Notes: generated by a model not told the origin, from the letters alone. A DNA stretch of 6,197 nt from Flavobacterium sp. (GCA_017989775.1 JAGNPF010000098.1:1-6197); one strand, 5' to 3'. Shown: positions 1-6,092, numbered from the stretch's first letter. Made by a program: numbers and translations.

Positions 1-1
1 A

Positions 2-409
2 CCAGCCGCTTGGGAACGCATTATCCAAGTCAATGTAATGGGAACTTATTATGTGACTCGTGCCGTTTTGCCTAATATGATCGAAAGACAAACGGGCGAT
101 ATCATCAACATTTCATCAACTGCGGGACTCAATGGGAATGCCCTGACCAGTGCTTACAGCGCCTCAAAATTTGCCGTTCTGGGATTGACCGATTCGTTGA
201 TGCAAGAAGTTCGCAAACACAATATTCGGGTAACTGCCCTCACGCCAAGCACCGTTGCCACTGATATGGCCAAGGAACTGAATCTTACCGACGGCAATCC
301 CGAAAAAGTGATGCAAGCCGAAGACATAGCAGAATTAATCATTGCGCAACTAAAATTAAACCGACGCGTTTTTATTAAAAACAGCAGTATTTGGTCGACG
401 AACCCGTAA
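2..409 (+). CDS. Short-chain dehydrogenase/reductase (SDR), 3' fragment
   Basis: The reading frame is open from the left edge, so the gene's 5' part, including the Rossmann nucleotide-binding glycine motif, lies outside the window; 135 codons are visible. The in-frame ATG at 38 is internal. The visible part carries the classical SDR catalytic tetrad: Asn in QVNVMG (visible residue 11), Ser in INISS (39), and Tyr and Lys of YSASK (52 and 56), followed by a TPSTVATDM segment typical of the post-catalytic loop. Classical SDRs are soluble NAD(P)(H)-dependent oxidoreductases. This one resembles the FabG-like 3-ketoacyl-ACP reductase branch, but the substrate cannot be assigned because the cofactor half is missing. 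It converges on mtaB and ends 45 bp before a strong hairpin. The family call is firm; the specific activity is unknown. Confidence 0.92.
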   Translation, partial: PAAWERIIQVNVMGTYYVTRAVLPNMIERQTGDIINISSTAGLNGNALTSAYSASKFAVLGLTDSLMQEVRKHNIRVTALTPSTVATDMAKELNLTDGNPEKVMQAEDIAELIIAQLKLNRRVFIKNSSIWSTNP

Positions 410-453
410 TTTGTTTTTAATTTTAGACGTCTAAGCGAATACTTAAAAAATAG

Positions 454-519
454 AAACCATTAAGAAAATTAAGGTTCATTAAGATTTATTTGCTTAATGA
501 ACCTTAATTTTAATGGTTT
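454..519. terminator. Long hairpin between convergent genes, likely bidirectional terminator or repeat palindrome
   Basis: The inner arms at 465-483 and 493-511 are perfectly complementary over 19 bp around a 9-nt loop (484-492). The outer arms at 454-461 and 512-519 add 8 bp. A 3-nt bulge (AAG, 462-464) separates the two parts. The stem lies 45 bp after the SDR stop and about 20 bp after the mtaB stop, as expected for a shared terminator. Runs of T/A next to the stem fit either direction weakly; there is no classic GC-rich stem with a long U tract. ATTAAG occurs three times in the left arm (459, 468, 478), so it could also be a dispersed repeat palindrome. Confidence 0.7.
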
Positions 520-538
520 AAAAAAGATGGATTATGTT

Positions 539-1867
539 TTAAACCAAAGCTGAAACAAATTCCAATCTCACGCTTCCATCTTCATCTATTTTCGTCAAAT
601 TGATTTCTTGCAAAGTGTTCGCCAATTCTGGATTCCAAGGCGTTTTCACTCTTACGTAATTTTCGGTAAAACCGTGAATGTAGCCTTCCTTGTTTTCTGT
701 CTCAAAAAGCACGGTTCTTTGGGTTCCAATTTGACTTTCGTAAAATGCTCGACGTTTTTTCACGGACAATCCGCGCAACATTTTGCTGCGTTTGGCTCGA
801 ACATTGGCCGGAACAATGCCATCCATTTCGGCAGCTTCAGTATTGTCACGCTCTGAATAAGTAAAAACGTGCAAATAGGAAATATCCAAATCATTCAAGA
901 AATGGTAGGTTTCCAAGAAATGTTCGTCGGTTTCACCCGGAAAACCTACAATCACGTCCACACCAATACAAGCGTGTGGCATTACTTCTCGAATTTTATT
1001 TACTCGTTCAACATATATCTCACGAAGGTAACGGCGTTTCATTAATTTGAGAATATCATTGCTTCCGGATTGCAACGGAATATGAAAATGCGGTACGAAA
1101 GTTCGGCTTTTCGAGACAAATTCAATCGTTTCATTTTTCAATAAATTAGGCTCGATGGATGAAATTCTCAAACGCTCGATGCCTTCCACTTTGTCCAACT
1201 CCTGAACCAATTCCAGGAAAGTATGTTCGTGTTTTTTGTTGCCAAATTCCCCTTTTCCGTAATCGCCTATGTTTACGCCAGTCAGGACAATTTCCTTGAT
1301 GTTTTGCTCGGAGATTTCTTTGGCGTTTTTGAGTACATTTTGCAATTCGTCACTTCGAGAAATTCCTCTCGCCAACGGAATCGTGCAATAAGTGCATTTG
1401 TAATCGCAACCGTCCTGCACTTTCAAGAATGCACGGGTTCTGTCGCCAATGGAATAACTGCCCACGTAAAAATCGGCTTCCTCGATTTCGCAAGAATGCA
1501 CTTCACCAAAATCATTTTTGGATAAATCGTTGATGTAATCGGTGATTTTAAATTTTTCGGTGGCGCCCAAAACCAAGTCAACTCCATCAACATTGGCCAA
1601 TTCTTCGGGTTTCAATTGGGCATAACAACCAATGGCGGCCACAAAAGCCTTGTTGTTGAGTTTCATCGCTTTTCGAACGACTTGCTTGAATTGTTTGTCG
1701 GCATTCTCGGTCACCGAACAGGTGTTGATGACATACATATCGGCCACTTCTTCAAAATCGACGCGGTCAAAACCTTCGTCCTGAAAACTTCTGGCAATGG
1801 TTGAAGTTTCCGAAAAATTCAATTTGCACCCAAGAGTATAAAAGGCGACTTTCTTTCTGTTTTCCAT
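539..1867 (-). CDS. mtaB: tRNA (N6-threonylcarbamoyladenosine(37)-C2)-methylthiotransferase MtaB
   Basis: This radical-SAM methylthiotransferase converts t6A to ms2t6A at position 37 of ANN-decoding tRNAs in the cytoplasm. The 442-residue product has the family layout. An N-terminal UPF0004 domain carries three cluster-binding cysteines: Cys14 in TLGCKLN, Cys50 in INTCSVT and Cys81 in AIGCYAQ. The radical-SAM domain has CxxxCxxC at 154/158/161 (DGCDYKCTYC). The C-terminal 65 or so residues fit a TRAM RNA-binding domain. TLGCKLN and the overall length favour MtaB over MiaB and RimO. I chose the ATG at 1867 (MENRKKVAFY). The frame continues to a TTG at 1879, but the short extension adds nothing conserved. 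A -7 box lies about 45 bp upstream, and the gene appears monocistronic. All catalytic cysteines are present. Confidence 0.96.
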   Translation of the reverse strand: MENRKKVAFYTLGCKLNFSETSTIARSFQDEGFDRVDFEEVADMYVINTCSVTENADKQFKQVVRKAMKLNNKAFVAAIGCYAQLKPEELANVDGVDLVLGATEKFKITDYINDLSKNDFGEVHSCEIEEADFYVGSYSIGDRTRAFLKVQDGCDYKCTYCTIPLARGISRSDELQNVLKNAKEISEQNIKEIVLTGVNIGDYGKGEFGNKKHEHTFLELVQELDKVEGIERLRISSIEPNLLKNETIEFVSKSRTFVPHFHIPLQSGSNDILKLMKRRYLREIYVERVNKIREVMPHACIGVDVIVGFPGETDEHFLETYHFLNDLDISYLHVFTYSERDNTEAAEMDGIVPANVRAKRSKMLRGLSVKKRRAFYESQIGTQRTVLFETENKEGYIHGFTENYVRVKTPWNPELANTLQEINLTKIDEDGSVRLEFVSALV

Positions 1868-1911
1868 AAAATTACTCAATCAATGAAATCGTTGTCAAAA
1901 AATTGAGGTTG

Positions 1912-1919
1912 CAAATTTA
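1912..1919 (-). promoter_or_regulatory. Probable mtaB promoter, -7 box TAAATTTG
   Basis: On the minus strand this reads TAAATTTG, a full match to the Bacteroidetes -7 consensus TAnnTTTG. It implies a leader of about 40 nt before the mtaB ATG at 1867. I see no convincing TTG -33 box at 17-23 bp spacing. A 14-bp stretch around it (1909-1922) is identical to the rpmE2 promoter at 5985-5998, which supports its being real. Confidence 0.55.
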
Positions 1920-2066
1920 CACATAAATTACAAGATTTGAAATTGGAACATCATTATATTTTTAAACAGGTTTTAAAATTTAGAATTACGCAATACCCTA
2001 ATTTACAAAAAGATAATCCTGAATTCAGGTTTGAATAAAATTCCAAAAAAGCAAAATATTGCCTTT

Positions 2067-2160
2067 TAGCCCCGATTATAGTGAAAATCCTTGTGGGCTG
2101 GGGTTCAGCCCGCAAGATTGTAACGGAAAGCGGGACCAATGTTTCCTGAAAATGCCTAAT
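2067..2160 (+). ncRNA. Structured flavobacterial intergenic element, possibly Flavo-1 RNA
   Basis: The element opens with TAGCCCCGAT (2067-2076) and closes with AGCGGGAC (2129-2136). CCCG (2071-2074) can pair with CGGG (2131-2134). Between them an 11-bp hairpin joins 2090-2100 to 2106-2116, with one G-T pair and a 5-nt loop. It is extended by AAT/ATT (2086-2088 with 2117-2119) past a bulged C. A TCCTGAAAATGCC stretch follows. From memory, the TAGCCCCGAT...AGCGGGA pattern recurs between genes in many Flavobacterium genomes and resembles the Rfam Flavo-1 motif; I could not check this. Its function is unknown. It points toward the 3' end of the HAD gene on the opposite strand, and no strong promoter precedes it. 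The ends are approximate. Confidence 0.55.
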
Positions 2161-2191
2161 TTTTCTGCTCCCAAAAACAATCGAATTCCGA

Positions 2192-2851
2192 TTAATCCTT
2201 CAACAATTCCAAAATCTTGTCCGCATTTACTTCACTGTAATCGTTGATGTAAAAATTGCAGGGAGGCAGTTGCGCCTTGGTGTGGGAACTCAACACGCCA
2301 ACGACTTTCATTCCGGCATTGAGACCGGCCGTAACACCCGAAAAAGAATCCTCGAAAACAACGCAATCAGACGGAGAAACACCCACTCGCTCTGCCGATT
2401 TTAAATACACTTCCGGATCGGGTTTATGATTTTGTACGTCTTGACTTGCCATCATCGAATCCATTTTGTCTTCGATTTTCAAGGCGTTAATAATCAAATC
2501 GAGATTGGCACGCGGTGCAGAAGTTGCCACGGCAGTTTTGAAACCACGAGATTTAAGCTCCTCCAAAAACGGTAGATAATGTGGAATTGTTTCTACTTTG
2601 TCTTTGTAAATTTCGCGAAACATCGATTCTTTTTCGTCTTCCAGTTTTTTGAGTTCCTCGCCTGCAATCGGGCGATTAAAGAAATGCGACATTATGTAAC
2701 CATTATGTTTTCCGTACATATGATCTTCAAACTCTTGCTGGGAGTGAGAAATTTGATACTTGTCAAAAAATGCATCAAAAGCCTTGGCGTGATGTGGATT
2801 GGTGTGACAAATCACTCCGTCCATATCAAAAATTACACATTGCTGTTTCAT
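2192..2851 (-). CDS. HAD superfamily phosphatase, beta-phosphoglucomutase-like subfamily
   Basis: The 219-residue product is a complete subfamily IA HAD hydrolase, expected to act in the cytoplasm on a small phosphorylated metabolite. Motif I is DMDGV, with nucleophile Asp9 and acid/base Asp11. A helical cap occupies roughly residues 16-88. Motif II is ATSAPRAN (Thr110/Ser111), motif III is Lys143 in NHKPDPEVY, and motif IV is Glu167-Asp168 in VFEDSFSGV. These proteins act through an aspartyl-phosphate intermediate. The layout matches beta-phosphoglucomutase and sugar-phosphate phosphatases, but I cannot name the substrate. The ATG at 2851 puts motif I at its usual place; the frame stays open upstream into the neighbouring ATPase gene, without homologous content. 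The 79-bp gap from the ATPase stop holds no clear terminator or promoter, so co-transcription is possible. Confidence 0.9.
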   Translation of the reverse strand: MKQQCVIFDMDGVICHTNPHHAKAFDAFFDKYQISHSQQEFEDHMYGKHNGYIMSHFFNRPIAGEELKKLEDEKESMFREIYKDKVETIPHYLPFLEELKSRGFKTAVATSAPRANLDLIINALKIEDKMDSMMASQDVQNHKPDPEVYLKSAERVGVSPSDCVVFEDSFSGVTAGLNAGMKVVGVLSSHTKAQLPPCNFYINDYSEVNADKILELLKD

Positions 2852-2930
2852 TATAGGTCGTTGTTTTAAAAGACCGCAAGATACAATCATTATGAAAAAT
2901 AGCCCACGAATAGCATCATTATTTCCTCGC

Positions 2931-4133
2931 TTAAAACAGCAAATCCATTTTTTTCCACCACCAGAATTCCAACGGAAAATCAGGGTAATTTTGGACAAAT
3001 TTGTTGTATTTGCTTGGTTTCACTTCCTGTTCGCTGAACTTAATTTCAAGAGCAAATCCTTTTAAATAAGACGTTTCCACCACAAAATCAACTTCATTTC
3101 CATCGGCAGTGCGCCAATATTTTATTTGATCTTGGTCGAACCTTTCCGTAAGCAGTCGAAAAGACAAATTTTCCAGCACCATTCCTTTGTCAGCTCTTTG
3201 TTCCAAGGGCGAAAAATAATTAATCAACACATTTCGCAATCCCAAATCGTTGATATACACTTTGGGCATTTTGGTCAGCTCCTTGCGCAGATTGTTGTAA
3301 AATGGTTTAACCAAAGTGATATGAAAACATTTTTGCAACACATACAAATAATTTTCGACCGTGGCATTGGTAATTCGCAACGTATTCGAAATCTCGTTTA
3401 CATTCAATAAATTCCCCGATTGGCTGGCCAAAAGCATCAACATTCTATAAAATTTGGTTTCATCGGAAACTCCCGACTCCAAAATATCCCGCTTGATGAA
3501 GGAATCCCGAATGTCTTTGAGCAACTCGATTTTTTGGGCAATATCATTTTCCAAAACTACGGCAGGATAGCCGCCATAATTCACAAACTCGTCCATATAG
3601 CCCCAAAGCACATTCTCCTGAATGGATTTTTTCTTCTTTTTGCTTTTGAGTTTCAAGACTTCATCAACCAAATCATTTCTTCCTTTAAAGAGCAAAAACT
3701 CTTCAAAATCAAGCGTTCCCATCTGAAATATTTTTTTTCTACCCACAAGTGAATCATTGAATTGCTTGTCGATATAAAACGCTGAACTTCCGGTGGCAAC
3801 AATTTTCAGTCGATCTGAATATTCGTCGAAAAGTAATTTTATAAAAGTGGTGGCATCGTCGAGATATTGGATTTCGTCAATAAAAACAATGATTTTTTTG
3901 CCTTCCTGCAACGGACAAATCTTGAACAGGTTTTCAGGGCTTTCGTTCAACTCGTCCAAAATTTCTTTTCTGTCCAAATTCAGAAAATAGACAGCTTCTC
4001 CTTTTTGGCTCAAATCCTCGAACAATTGTTTCAACAATGTCGATTTCCCAATTTGTCGGGCGCCAATAAGAATTGTAAACTCTTTTTTTGAAAGATGTTC
4101 CGCAATTACACTATGTTTTTTTCTCTGTATCAT
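2931..4133 (-). CDS. AAA_14/DUF4143 family ATPase with C-terminal PD-(D/E)XK nuclease-like domain
   Basis: The 400-residue product belongs to the COG1373-type ATP-binding proteins. The N-terminal AAA domain has Walker A GARQIGKST (24-32, Lys30), Walker B IIVFIDEIQ (Asp86-Glu87) and a sensor-like VATGSSAF (112-119). The middle part, with a winged-helix-like segment near NEISNTLRITNATVENYL, leads into DUF4143. The C-terminus has EVDFV (Asp349) and LEIK (Glu363, Lys365), the pattern of PD-(D/E)XK nucleases, so that site looks intact. The family is widespread, patchy and poorly characterised; the true role is unknown. I prefer the ATG at 4133 over the in-frame GTG at 4148, because TACCTTTG, a good -7 box, occupies the codons between them. 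Two large inverted repeats lie directly upstream. The lysine-rich stretch SKKKKKS (near residue 170) has no assigned role. Confidence 0.9.
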   Translation of the reverse strand: MIQRKKHSVIAEHLSKKEFTILIGARQIGKSTLLKQLFEDLSQKGEAVYFLNLDRKEILDELNESPENLFKICPLQEGKKIIVFIDEIQYLDDATTFIKLLFDEYSDRLKIVATGSSAFYIDKQFNDSLVGRKKIFQMGTLDFEEFLLFKGRNDLVDEVLKLKSKKKKKSIQENVLWGYMDEFVNYGGYPAVVLENDIAQKIELLKDIRDSFIKRDILESGVSDETKFYRMLMLLASQSGNLLNVNEISNTLRITNATVENYLYVLQKCFHITLVKPFYNNLRKELTKMPKVYINDLGLRNVLINYFSPLEQRADKGMVLENLSFRLLTERFDQDQIKYWRTADGNEVDFVVETSYLKGFALEIKFSEQEVKPSKYNKFVQNYPDFPLEFWWWKKMDLLF

Positions 4134-4137
4134 ACCA

Positions 4138-4145
4138 CAAAGGTA
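4138..4145 (-). promoter_or_regulatory. Candidate -7 box TACCTTTG abutting the ATPase start
   Basis: The minus strand reads TACCTTTG, a full match to TAnnTTTG, ending only 4 bp before the ATG at 4133. If used, transcription would begin at or within a few bases of the start codon, giving a leaderless or nearly leaderless mRNA. The expected -33 position falls inside the first dyad (4157-4173), and no TTG is there. An alternative, weaker pair is TTG (4217-4215) with TATTTTTA (4193-4186), 21 bp apart, inside the repeat block. Confidence 0.35.
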
Positions 4146-4154
4146 CACAAAAAC

Positions 4155-4206
4155 ATAAAATATCGGATATTTTTAAAAAATATTTTAAAAATATCCGATA
4201 TTTTAT
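4155..4206. repeat. Perfect inverted repeat 1 with two 17-bp dyads
   Basis: The arms at 4155-4178 and 4183-4206 are complementary over 24 bp without a mismatch, around a 4-nt centre. Each arm contains a complete odd palindrome AAAATATC-N-GATATTTT: 4157-4173 with central G and 4188-4204 with central C. It lies 9 bp upstream of the ATPase -7 box and covers its -33 region. It could be an operator (a dimer site in each arm) or a cruciform/hairpin. Its T-rich flanks could also allow termination. Confidence 0.85.
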
Positions 4207-4219
4207 ACTGTGTACAATG

Positions 4220-4271
4220 AAAAATATCCGATAATTTACATAGTGCTGTATGTAAATTATCGGATATTTTT
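4220..4271. repeat. Perfect inverted repeat 2 with two variant dyads; possible terminator of the GlmU-like gene
   Basis: The arms at 4220-4242 and 4249-4271 are complementary over 23 bp without a mismatch, around a 6-nt loop. The outer 14 bases of each arm are the same word as in repeat 1 (AAAAATATCCGATA), while the inner parts differ. The dyads centre on 4229 and 4262 and each has one symmetric mismatch to AAAATATC-N-GATATTTT. On the minus strand the stem starts 24 bp after the GlmU-like stop codon and ends in TTTTT, so it may also serve as that gene's terminator. Confidence 0.85.
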
Positions 4272-4295
4272 AGTGATTAGATTTAAAAACGAGAA

Positions 4296-5471
4296 TTATT
4301 CCTTTCTCCAAATCTTGGTTTCGTCGAAAACATGTTGCAAAATGGCGGCTTCTTTTTCGTCAAACTCGATATTTCTTCGACTCATTACCAGTCGAGCGGT
4401 TTCAAAAGCTTTTCGGGTCATGTAAACCGTTATGCCGGCCGCGCCTCCCCAAGAAAAACTTGGCACAAAGTTGCGCGGAAATCCAGCACCAAAAATATTG
4501 GCACTCACTCCCACCACGGTTCCGGTGTTGAACATTGTATTGATACCGCATTTGCTGTGATCACCCATCATCAAACCACAAAATTGAAGTCCTGTTTTTT
4601 CAAAACTTTCAGTTTCATAATCCCAAAGTTTCACTTCTTCATAATTATTTTTCAGGTTGGAAGTATTCGAATCGGCACCGATGTTGCACCATTCGCCAAG
4701 GACGGAATTACCTAAAAATCCATCGTGACCTTTATTGGAATAAGCAAACAACACGGAATTATTGACTTCGCCCCCAATTTTGGAATAAGAGCCAACGGTA
4801 GTTGGCCCATAAATTTTTGCTGCCATTTTCACGATTGCACCTTCACACAAGGCAAAAGGCCCTCGAATGAGGCTGCCTTCCATTATTTCGGTATTTTTAC
4901 CAATATAAATGGGCCCATTTGTGGCGTTCAACGTAACAAATTCAAGCTTTGCTCCTTCTTCAATAAATATATTTTCTTTTGCAATCGTATTGACAGTCTT
5001 CGGAATGGGTTGCGATTTTCGGTCATTCGTCAAAAGTTCAAAATCTTCTCGAATGGCCGCCCCATTTTTTGAAAAAATATCGTAGGTATGCTCAATTTTG
5101 ATGCAATCCCCTTCAAATTCTATAATTTCGTAGGTTTCAAAATTTACTTCTTGTTGATTTTCATTGGTATGAAAAGCGACAACATCTTCTCCCTTAAAAA
5201 TAGCCTGATTACTTCCAAGATTACCAACCATTTCCGCCAAAATTGCATTAGGCAAAAAAGAAGCGTTGATCATCACATTCTCCTCCATTTCCACCATTGG
5301 AAATTTTTCGGATAAATATTCCTCGGTTATAGTGGTCGTGGTCGAACCCAAACGCATTTCCCATTTTTGACGAATCGTCATAATGCCCACAAGAATATCG
5401 GCAACTGGTCGCGTAAAAGTAAAAGGCAACAAAGCGTTTCTTGATGGCCCGTCAAAAAGTATGTAATTCAT
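4296..5471 (-). CDS. GlmU-like sugar nucleotidyltransferase/acyltransferase, Bacteroidetes type
   Basis: The 391-residue product has an N-terminal nucleotidyltransferase-like half (about 1-150, starting MNYILFDGPSRNALLPFTFT) and a C-terminal left-handed beta-helix of hexapeptide repeats (about 165-350). It fits the Bacteroidetes family annotated as an alternative GlmU, proposed to make UDP-GlcNAc for peptidoglycan and envelope glycans by acetylating glucosamine-1-phosphate and then uridylylating it. The segment NKGHDGFLGNSVLGEWCNIGAD (Lys247, His249) parallels the catalytic-His segment of GlmU acetyltransferases. The N-terminus lacks the usual LxxGxGTRM signature, as known for this family, so the uridylyltransferase role is less certain. 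I chose the ATG at 5471: the 21 upstream in-frame codons are not conserved-looking and contain the inferred transcription start region. It is about 390 residues, shorter than classical GlmU (about 450). Confidence 0.87.
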   Translation of the reverse strand: MNYILFDGPSRNALLPFTFTRPVADILVGIMTIRQKWEMRLGSTTTTITEEYLSEKFPMVEMEENVMINASFLPNAILAEMVGNLGSNQAIFKGEDVVAFHTNENQQEVNFETYEIIEFEGDCIKIEHTYDIFSKNGAAIREDFELLTNDRKSQPIPKTVNTIAKENIFIEEGAKLEFVTLNATNGPIYIGKNTEIMEGSLIRGPFALCEGAIVKMAAKIYGPTTVGSYSKIGGEVNNSVLFAYSNKGHDGFLGNSVLGEWCNIGADSNTSNLKNNYEEVKLWDYETESFEKTGLQFCGLMMGDHSKCGINTMFNTGTVVGVSANIFGAGFPRNFVPSFSWGGAAGITVYMTRKAFETARLVMSRRNIEFDEKEAAILQHVFDETKIWRKE

Positions 5472-5541
5472 AATTTTATTTTTTAATTCGTTAGAGACAT
5501 TGCACACAACGTCTGCGCTACAACATCTGAACATTGAAATC

Positions 5542-5570
5542 CAAAGTTACAAAGTTTTGGACGCTACAAA
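5542..5570 (-). promoter_or_regulatory. Promoter of the GlmU-like gene
   Basis: The minus strand has TTTG (5570-5567), a 17-bp spacer, then TAACTTTG (5549-5542), matching the Bacteroidetes -33/-7 consensus at an accepted spacing. It predicts a leader of about 65 nt before the ATG at 5471. It lies just downstream of the rpmE2 terminator, so this gene is probably transcribed on its own. Confidence 0.65.
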
Positions 5571-5578
5571 AATAAAAA

Positions 5579-5603
5579 AAAGCCTCACATTTTGTGAGGC
5601 TTT
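5579..5603 (-). terminator. Rho-independent terminator of rpmE2
   Basis: An 11-bp perfect stem (AAAGCCTCACA at 5579-5589 with TGTGAGGCTTT at 5593-5603) closes on a 3-nt loop. On the minus strand it runs straight into a long T-rich tract (5580-5571). It begins 23 bp after the rpmE2 stop codon and is the most typical intrinsic terminator in the window. Confidence 0.9.
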
Positions 5604-5626
5604 CTGTATTATTAAACCAATAAATA

Positions 5627-5878
5627 TTATTTAATGTGTTTAGCGTATTTAGTTTTGAACTTGTCGATACGTCCTGCAGTATCAATAAGTTTAGATTTAC
5701 CTGTGTAAAAAGGGTGAGAAGTTCTGGAAATCTCCATTTTCACAACTGGATATTCAACACCTTCGTGTACAATTGTTTCTTTAGTCTCTGCAGTAGATTT
5801 AGTGATAAAAACATCTTCATTCGACATGTCTTTGAAAGCAACTAATCTGTAATTTTCTGGGTGAATTCCTTTTTTCAT
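5627..5878 (-). CDS. rpmE2: 50S ribosomal protein L31 type B
   Basis: The 83-residue basic protein is a component of the large ribosomal subunit. It starts [20 protein letters not shown], contains FITKSTAET and the diagnostic [11 protein letters not shown] segment, and ends in a lysine-rich tail. It has no cysteines, so it is the zinc-independent (C-) form. In many bacteria that form is the alternative to a zinc-ribbon L31; in Bacteroidetes it is commonly the only L31, though that cannot be judged from this window. The length is normal. The ATG at 5878 follows an A-rich stretch, as is common in this phylum. The gene is monocistronic, with its own promoter, a leader of about 100 nt and a strong terminator. 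Confidence 0.97.
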   Translation of the reverse strand: MKKGIHPENYRLVAFKDMSNEDVFITKSTAETKETIVHEGVEYPVVKMEISRTSHPFYTGKSKLIDTAGRIDKFKTKYAKHIK

Positions 5879-5982
5879 CTTTTTTTATTTTTGTGAGCGT
5901 TTTAATTTTGAAGCTTTCTCGACCATCGAAAAAGGTGTAAATGCAACTACTCTTTTTGTTTAAAATCCTTTTCTCATTTTGA
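5879..5982 (-). promoter_or_regulatory. Long 5' leader of rpmE2, possible regulatory leader
   Basis: The promoter at 5988-6017 implies about 100 nt of untranslated RNA before the rpmE2 ATG, long for such a small gene. It can form a small hairpin (TTTCTCGA at 5915-5922 with TCGAAAAA at 5926-5933, one G-T pair, 3-nt loop). At its 5' end is the short palindrome CTCATTTTGAG (5973-5983). Autoregulatory leaders are known for L31 mRNAs in other phyla; that this is one is inference only. Confidence 0.3.
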
Positions 5983-5987
5983 GTTTG

Positions 5988-6017
5988 CAAATTTACACTT
6001 ATTTTTCAATAAACAAA
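5988..6017 (-). promoter_or_regulatory. rpmE2 promoter
   Basis: On the minus strand TTTG (6017-6014) is followed by an 18-bp spacer and TAAATTTG (5995-5988), a complete Bacteroidetes-type promoter. Fourteen bases around the -7 box are identical to the mtaB promoter. Confidence 0.7.
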
Positions 6018-6057
6018 TCTTTATGTTGCTTTTTTTATATAATTGCAAAAACCGATT

Positions 6058-6092
6058 TTTGGCCGTGGATATATTGGGAATTGCTATATTTG
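6058..6092 (+). promoter_or_regulatory. Promoter of the DUF4199-like gene
   Basis: TATATTTG at 6085-6092 fully matches the -7 consensus. TTTG at 6058-6061 lies 23 bp upstream, at the long end of accepted spacing. The predicted start leaves a leader of about 25 nt before the ATG at 6124. It is divergent from the rpmE2 promoter. Confidence 0.6.

Noticed and set aside
2018..2029. Perfect 12-bp palindrome CCTGAATTCAGG
   Set aside because: A palindrome this short is expected about once by chance in 6 kb, it is single-copy, and it is not placed at a promoter I can support.
1954..2139. Possible 61-codon minus-strand reading frame between mtaB and the HAD gene
   Set aside because: It overlaps the structured element, looks like no known protein, and lacks a promoter or a convincing start context.
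2179..2193. Inverted repeat AATCGAATTCCGATT at the HAD gene's 3' end as terminator
   Set aside because: It is very short and partly inside the stop-codon region, with no T tract following on the minus strand.
2852..2998. N-terminal extension of the HAD protein
   Set aside because: It would overlap the ATPase coding sequence by about 70 bp and push motif I far from the N-terminus; the ATG at 2851 fits the family.
4155..4271. Repeat block as a CRISPR array
   Set aside because: The repeats are 17 bp with 14-16 bp between them, alternate in orientation and form inverted repeats; no cas gene is nearby.
4155..4271. Repeat block as a single MITE
   Set aside because: It consists of two independent inverted repeats, with no target-site duplication or paired outer termini beyond the dyads themselves.
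5472..5534. N-terminal extension of the GlmU-like protein from the ATG at 5534
   Set aside because: The 21 extra residues are cysteine-rich and unlike the family, and the extended start codon lies only 8 bp downstream of the -7 box, where transcription should begin.
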